From Aotearoamyces nothofagi (lineage: Eukaryota; Ascomycota; Leotiomycetes; Leotiales; Tympanidaceae), in assembly GCA_015345905.1 (NCBI GenBank), contig JADDTR010000012.1:442578-506577 (forward strand): a DNA stretch of 64,000 nt, given 5' to 3'. Below are positions 58,490-64,000 of the stretch, in pieces. The position numbers and the translations under genes are program-made. Each line of letters begins with the position of its first letter. Positions within the stretch are counted from its first letter, which is position 1. A model generated the notes under the pieces. It was not told the origin of the DNA, ran no database searches, and was given only the letters and a program-made list of their open reading frames with translations.

Positions 58490-58908
58490 CGCTGAGTACT
58501 AAGTACCGGGCTCGCTGTAAAAAGTCGAGGGTAACCGAGCGGCTTCAGACCCGTCGCAATCAATCATCAATCGAGGTTTGATACCGCCTTGGACAACACC
58601 ACAACTAAAAAACCCACGCAACTCCTTATCATCGCATCCCATCAGTCCCGAACCCCGACGGCCATCACGCCAATTGTTGTAAAGCCGTGTCTGCTCATCC
58701 GTGTTATATTTGCGAGAGGTCACACCGAGAATAAGACTGCAGACAGACTGCAGACGCCAAAGTGAAGCGCATGAAAAGCGGAGAGCGACTTTGGCGCGTT
58801 GATTAGCCAGCCCGTCTTCTTGAAACATCCTCCAAATCACACCAAACGGCACCGAACAGACGCAATAAGGAAGCACGACGTCCGACGTGACTTGGTCACA
58901 TTGTTGCA

Positions 58909-61573
58909 ATGGAAGAGATCAAGTCCTCGACCCGTCGCCTCACAAAGAAACCGCCGCAGGGTAGCGCTGCCTACGCTGCCTTCGATTCCAGATACGATAA
59001 TCAATCGCTACGAAGTCAACGTAGCTCGGGAAGCTTACAACGAACACCTTCAGCCCCATACCCCAGATCCCAAGCCTCCGGTGGTCCTGGTGGTCACGTC
59101 CGTACTATTACTTCACCAAGTCCTGCCGCATATTCTTCATCCAACTCTTCACTAGATCGTCAGGTTTCGCAACGACAATCTCCAACCCTAGCAGGTACGG
59201 AGTCTTCCACTCCATCTGCGCCAGGCGGAGGAAAGCGATACTCGAACCCCGCACGACCTCTGACTGAGAAGACATCAGAAGAGTTCATCGGTGCACCTTT
59301 CGATGGATCCGGAATTTTGAATCACATCGACTCGACAAAGGCATCCGGCTATCAGAATTCACTCCGCCGCCCGCCACCACCCCCTCTCTCACATACCAGC
59401 CCGGATCCGCGAATAATGAGTCCACCCTTAAGACAGTCTGCGAGCTTCTCGAATGGCGACAGACTGAGCGACAAGACAACACCACGAGTGGCAGAAAACC
59501 AGCTTATCAGTCCCAAGAGATACTCCGACGAGACGAAGGAGCCGAAGAACGCTACATTGAGGAAAAAATCTGGTTTCTCAGGCTTCATGAATAGTTTGGT
59601 TGGATCTCCTAGACGCGTCAATATTTCTGCGCCTGAAAATCCTGTACATGTCACCCATGTTGGCTATGATAACCATACTGGGCAATTTACCGTAAGATCC
59701 GATCTACAGAGACAAAATTGTCGATACTAATTTGACGCAGGGTCTCCCTAAGGAATGGCAACGAATGCTTAACGATAGTGGAATTACAAAGAAGGAGCAA
59801 GAGGAGAATCCCCAGACGATTGTCGATATTGTAACTTTCTACAAAGACAACACTGAGAAGGCAGATGATGAGCATATATGGGACAAATTCGACCATGCAA
59901 GAGCCCATGAATTACGGCAGGGCACGCTGGCCCCAGGAGTCACATCACCTCAGATCCTCAATAGTCCAAATTATGGAGCAATGAGTCCGATGATGAGTCC
60001 TCCTGCAAGCCCTCGATTCCCGTCCAATACAGAGACTAGCTTTGAGAATCCTAGATCCCCACCTCCTGTTCCACGGACTACACCGTTGATAGGCAGTGGT
60101 GGATTTGTTCCGAAGGACACAAATGGACTTGTTCCTAGTCGCCCAGCTCCCAGGCCTCCCGGAAGCTCACTCAATGGACCGGCTCGAGCTGCTCCACCCC
60201 CTCCCCATGGCAAAGAGCCAGCCATTGGCTCTTCCCGCCCAAGTGATGATCTACCAGCTCTCGCATATGTCCCTCCAGCCCAGTCTGCACAGCCAGAAAT
60301 GTCTCCATATGCACAGGCGCAACTATCTCCACAAGTCGCCTATCAGCAGCAACTTATGCACCAGCAGGAACAAGCCATGGTTCAGGCTCAGCAAGTCATG
60401 GCTGTGCAAAGAAGCCAAAGCAAGCGTCAGCAGGCGCAACAGCCAACTCCGCCGACTTCTCACCATCAAGTCCAGCGCACCCCAGAGCTTAACGGTATTC
60501 CTCTACCTGCTCAACAAGCAAGAGTTGGCCCTGCACCTAGACCGAGACAACGCGCTCGACAAAGCACAAGTGTTGATATCATTGATAGGCTGAAGCGCAT
60601 ATGTACAGATGCCGATCCGCGAGAAATCTACAAGAACCTCAATAAGATTGGCCAAGGTGCATCAGGTGGCGTTTTCACCGCTTACGAGTGTAGTAATAAT
60701 CGGTGTGTTGCCATTAAGCAAATGAACTTAGAACAACAGCCAAAGAAGGATCTCATCATCAACGAAATCCTAGTCATGAAAGACAGTTCCCATCCCAATA
60801 TCGTCAATTTCATCGACAGCTACTTGGTTGGAGGAGATTTATGGGTGATTATGGAGTATATGGAGGGCGGAAGTCTGACTGATGTCGTGACATTTAATAT
60901 CATGAGTGAAGGTCAGATTGCCGCGGTTTGTCGAGAGACACTGAAGGGTCTTCAGCATCTGCACTCCAAGGGTGTTATCCATCGAGATATCAAATCTGAC
61001 AATATATTACTTTCTATGGATGGTAATATCAAGCTGAGTATGTATCATGAGTTTGATATCTGAGATCTTGACTAACGTCCTATTTAGCGGATTTCGGCTT
61101 CTGTGCTCAAATCAACGAGGCCCAGAATAAACGTACGACAATGGTTGGTACCCCTTACTGGATGGCTCCAGAAGTTGTAACTCGCAAAGAGTATGGACGT
61201 AAAGTCGATATCTGGTCACTAGGCATCATGGCTATCGAAATGATTGAAGGTGAACCACCATACTTGACCGAATCACCACTCCGTGCACTTTGGTTGATTG
61301 CAACAAACGGCACGCCTGCAATTAAAGACGAGCAGAGTCTCTCGGATGTCTTCAGAGACTTCTTGTATTTTGCCCTGAAGGTTGATCCTGAGAAGAGAGC
61401 TTCAGCACATGATCTCTTGAGAGTAAGCCTCCTGGCCGCCATTTCCCTTACATAAGCTAACATATCTGTAGCACGACTTCATGAAATCGTGCGCTGATCT
61501 GGGACAACTGGCTCCTCTTGTGCGGTCTGCGCGTATCGCGCGGCAGCAAGAGCGAGCTCAAAAGGGATCATGA
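58909..61573 (+). CDS. p21-activated kinase (PAK, Ste20/Cla4 family)
   Basis: Ser/Thr kinase that acts downstream of Cdc42/Rac in polarity and MAPK signalling. Four exons: 58909-59691, 59741-61037, 61088-61422, 61472-61573, giving 838 aa. After a Ser/Pro-rich N-terminus comes the CRIB/PBD (about aa 239-290): [16 protein letters not shown], then [10 protein letters not shown] across intron 1, then [16 protein letters not shown] Pro/Gln-rich linker (PxxP motifs, Gln runs) leads to the kinase domain (about aa 551-805): [46 protein letters not shown]. All catalytic residues are present. There is no PH domain, which Cla4 proteins have at the N-terminus, although the PBD and kinase sequences look Cla4-like; it may be Ste20 itself or a further fungal PAK. 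Confidence 0.92.
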
Positions 61574-62411
61574 TCAAATTCTTTGTGCTTTATACCTTAT
61601 ATACAATTACTGCCATGGAGTCTGGCGCTTCAGGATCAGGCAGACGAACTCACGAAATGGAATGTGATGGATACTCAAGCAAGCGAATTGACGGCGTATT
61701 AAAAGCACACACCACGAACTCACCTTCCTCAAACCGATATGACTAAGGATCCTTACACTTAAGATACCAACATGGGCGCCAAAATAGGGATGGATTTGTG
61801 GCATACTAGACGAAAACAACAGCGAATGTTTGTGTTGGCATCTACAGCGAATAAGCGAGCGCGAAAAAGTTAGGTCGTCGTAATTTCAAGGTAGAATGTG
61901 TTGATTCATGTCAGAGGCTAAGGCACGTGGACTGCAATGATGGTACCAAATGATGAGAACCAGACAGAAGGATACGAGAGACAGAACGCTGGGCTTGGGT
62001 CGCTAGTCACATTAGGTCACCTCAGGATATGGATTTTGTCAAAGAGCATGAAATTCAAATTTCTTAATGCCAAAAAAATCGTGATGAACATCTCTTAATA
62101 TGTGATATTGTTATGTGAAGCAACTCTAGTAATCGCTTGAAGTGAGTTCGCCATCGCTATGTGCTATGATCTAATCCTTACTGTAATGGGGTCCTGGTTA
62201 TCGGCAGTAGTTAGTTAGCCTTTTATGGATAGTAAGAGATAATTAGGGCTTATACGCTGTAGTGTGGTCACTCCTCACCTCGCTGGCCGTAGTTCAGACT
62301 AAGGGTTATCATTTATAAATACTGCTCTATTCCATAGGTATCTCTATATCAACTAAGCCATGAGCGTTTCTTCGTATACATCATCTATCAAGCTTATATT
62401 TGCTGTATTAG
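61574..62411. other. Convergent intergenic region
   Basis: An 838-bp AT-rich gap between stops of the PAK kinase and the IBtk-like gene. Only short frames; nothing was recognised. Confidence 0.5.
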
Positions 62412-64000
62412 TCAAGGCGCCTGACCTCTCACTTTACCTCGCCCTCGTCCGGAGCCTTGAGCACCATCCCCTCTCCGGTTACTCCCTCTTCCTCTCTTCT
62501 GTCCTTTTCCTCTTGAACTTCTTACTTCATTTCCAGATGTCTCATTACCTTTACAACGAAGAGCCTCTTGCTCCTGTGCCCTCTTGCTCTCTTGATCCCA
62601 CCATTCTTGGAAGGCTTGTTCTTCCTGAATTTCTTGCAAGCTGCGTTTAGCTACTGCTTCCTTTATCAAATCCTGTTCTCGTTTCTGCTGTCCAATGATG
62701 TCGGTCATCGAAAGTTGTAACGAGGGCTCCGCTTTAGCGCTGGGTTTTGTGTACGATCTTGACTGTGGAGCTGATGGTGTAGATTTTGAGGTTTGTGGTT
62801 GAGGAGGCGGAAGTGAAGGGCTAGGAGAAGGAGGTATTGTGCGAGTGCCCTTATTTGTGGAATATCTGCTAGTACTTCGCTGCTGGCCTGAGAAGCGCGT
62901 ATCCGGAGATGGCGCGCGCCTATGGTTGAGCGTCATGGAAGGGATAGGAGATCCAAAAGAAGCTGATGACTGAACGAGAGGAGACTTCTTCACTTCGGCT
63001 CCTATGACGTCTTTCAAAGAGGTCTTAGGTCCTAAACTTGCAACTTGCCAAGGTGATGAAGGCTTGACATTTGGAGAACTATCCAGAGTGAATTGTGGCT
63101 GTGATATGGCCTGCTGCAGAGCCTGTTGCTGTTGCTTCTTACGCTCTTTTTGAGACATCTTGGGAGATGCAGCTTTTATGGCTGCCTCTTCCTTCGCCTT
63201 AGACAGACTTATAGAAAGTGTCGAAGTCCGGCCAGTCGATGCCTGCGTCATTATTTCGCGCAAGTCGAGTTTTGTTGAAGGAAGTGGTGCAGGAGACCAA
63301 GTTTTGCTAGAAGATCGTATTGGTCCTTCGTCTTTGGAACTATCGGTAAATATAGGCTTCATCACACGCGAAGGAGTAATTGAATTTTGAATTGGACTTA
63401 TGAAGGGTGAGCTATCCATTGTCGCAGGTGCTTTACTCATGGTATTGCGATATCCATCCTTCGAGACCAAAGGCATGACCGATCCGATTGAAGAGGATAT
63501 CGCACCAGAAGCATGCCTTTGACTAGGCGAGGCTAGAAGCGCTGCCGTAATAGAGTCTTCGTCGTCCATATGAAACATTAGATCAGCGGATGAATCTTTT
63601 GGGCGTATCACAGGACTGAAGGGTGCATTTCGGCAGGGCTTAGATCTCCCGTCGTCCTCTCTAAGAGTATTTCGGAAAGCCATATCTCGAATATTCCTTT
63701 GTCTATCCTCGTCAAGGTCACCAGCTAAGCCAGGATGACGTTTGTGCAGCAATAACTCGGCTCTGTCACTTTTCGCAAATGGTAAGCATTCTAGCTGGTT
63801 GCCACGAACAACCTCGTCAAGCTCAAACAGAAGATCTTCGTCTAGATCATCGAGCGAGCTATACCATGTCAGCAGGTGATCAGATACCTTCTAACTGTAG
63901 GACGTACTGATTCTCAAGCATAGTCTCCAACTGGAGGCAGAGGTATTCAAGCCCAGCATCCTTGAATTCAGTCACTGAGCATGGAGCTACTGCATTGACT
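62412..64000 (-). CDS. IBtk/Btb3-like protein, C-terminal part (5' end outside)
   Basis: The 3' part of a large gene running in from beyond 64000. Exons seen: 63908 to beyond 64000, and 62412-63858, with a 49-bp intron (GTACGT...TAG) joining LETMLEN and SLDDLDEDLL. The sequence corresponds to the tail of fungal ankyrin/RCC1/BTB proteins related to inhibitor of Bruton tyrosine kinase (Btb3 in fission yeast), adaptors of Cul3 ubiquitin ligases. Supporting segments are YLCLQLETMLEN, QLECLPFAKSDRAELLLHKRHP and DRQRNIRDMAFR, and near the end LSMTDIIGQQKREQD, KEAVAKRSLQEIQEEQ and FQEWWDQESKR, then a Gly/Arg-rich tail (RGRGSNRRGDG, GRGRGKVRG). The ankyrin and BTB domains are not in the window, so the assignment rests on the tail alone. 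Confidence 0.65.

Larger units (their letters stand above)
55688..58908. other. Large divergent intergenic region, SCP160 / PAK kinase
   Basis: At 3.2 kb this is the largest gene-free stretch in the window. No ORF here resembles a family. Instead it holds several short tandem arrays: TACTG units (56421-56438), GGAGTCT x4 (57352-57379), TACAGTACA-type repeats (58200-58227) and a 9-bp array TGCATCCAC (58454-58489). The two genes' promoters and 5' UTRs must lie at its ends. No tRNA B-box-like sequence was recognised. Confidence 0.5.

Noticed and set aside
1-64000. Secondary-metabolite cluster, CRISPR array, virus-derived element or tRNA genes
   Set aside because: No backbone synthase, spacer-repeat array, reverse transcriptase, capsid or integrase motif, or convincing tRNA B-box was found; gene content is housekeeping.

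Overview
This window is nuclear DNA of a filamentous ascomycete (Pezizomycotina). The evidence is short introns (mostly 46-60 bp with GTAAGT-like donors and CTAAC/CTGAC branch sites), a PSTAIRE-type Cdc2 kinase carrying the extra glycine-rich loop seen in filamentous fungi, and a gene set that includes Sup35, Pan2, Kch1, Cdc2, Scp160, Met10 and a bipartite glyoxalase I. A Leotiomycetes-like origin is only an impression. I resolved 23 protein-coding genes, two of them cut by the window edges. I saw no rRNA, tRNA, CRISPR array, intact transposon or virus-derived element.

Layout, left part (1-20 kb): 3' end of SUP35/eRF3 (+); a SIRT5-type sirtuin (-) head-to-head with PEP carboxykinase (+); the poly(A) nuclease PAN2 (+); a nicotianamine synthase (-) whose upstream region carries an inverted GATA pair matching the fungal iron-regulator site; a Kch1-type potassium transport protein with a 72-bp coding minisatellite (-); an F-box protein (+); and an alpha/beta-hydrolase-fold protein that has apparently lost its nucleophile (+).

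Right part (20-64 kb): CDC2/CDK1 (-), ALKBH1 (+), a Rad5/16-group SNF2 ATPase (-), a MYND plus pRiA4b-ORF3 fusion (+), FMP52 (-), MET10 sulfite reductase alpha subunit (+), glyoxalase I (-), a roadblock/LC7 protein (+), a disordered conserved protein (-), a MAM3/CNNM membrane protein (+), an ataxin-10/CTR86-like protein (-), a Zn2Cys6 transcription factor (+), the vigilin-like KH protein SCP160 (-), a PAK-family kinase (+) and the 3' end of an IBtk/Btb3-like protein (-). These 15 genes alternate strand without exception, so every promoter region is shared head-to-head and every 3' region is shared tail-to-tail.

The genes do not form one pathway or a secondary-metabolite cluster; this is a housekeeping and regulatory neighbourhood. 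Local links worth noting are the sirtuin/PCK1 shared promoter, the iron-type motif upstream of nicotianamine synthase, and a Cbf1-type CACGTG box upstream of MET10. Intron structures were worked out by hand from frame, splice motifs and family conservation. Several introns are unusual: three AAG acceptors, one GC-AG intron, one stop-free 48-bp intron, and one 317-bp intron in PCK1. I did not find a convincing wholly new system; the most interesting leads are listed as findings.
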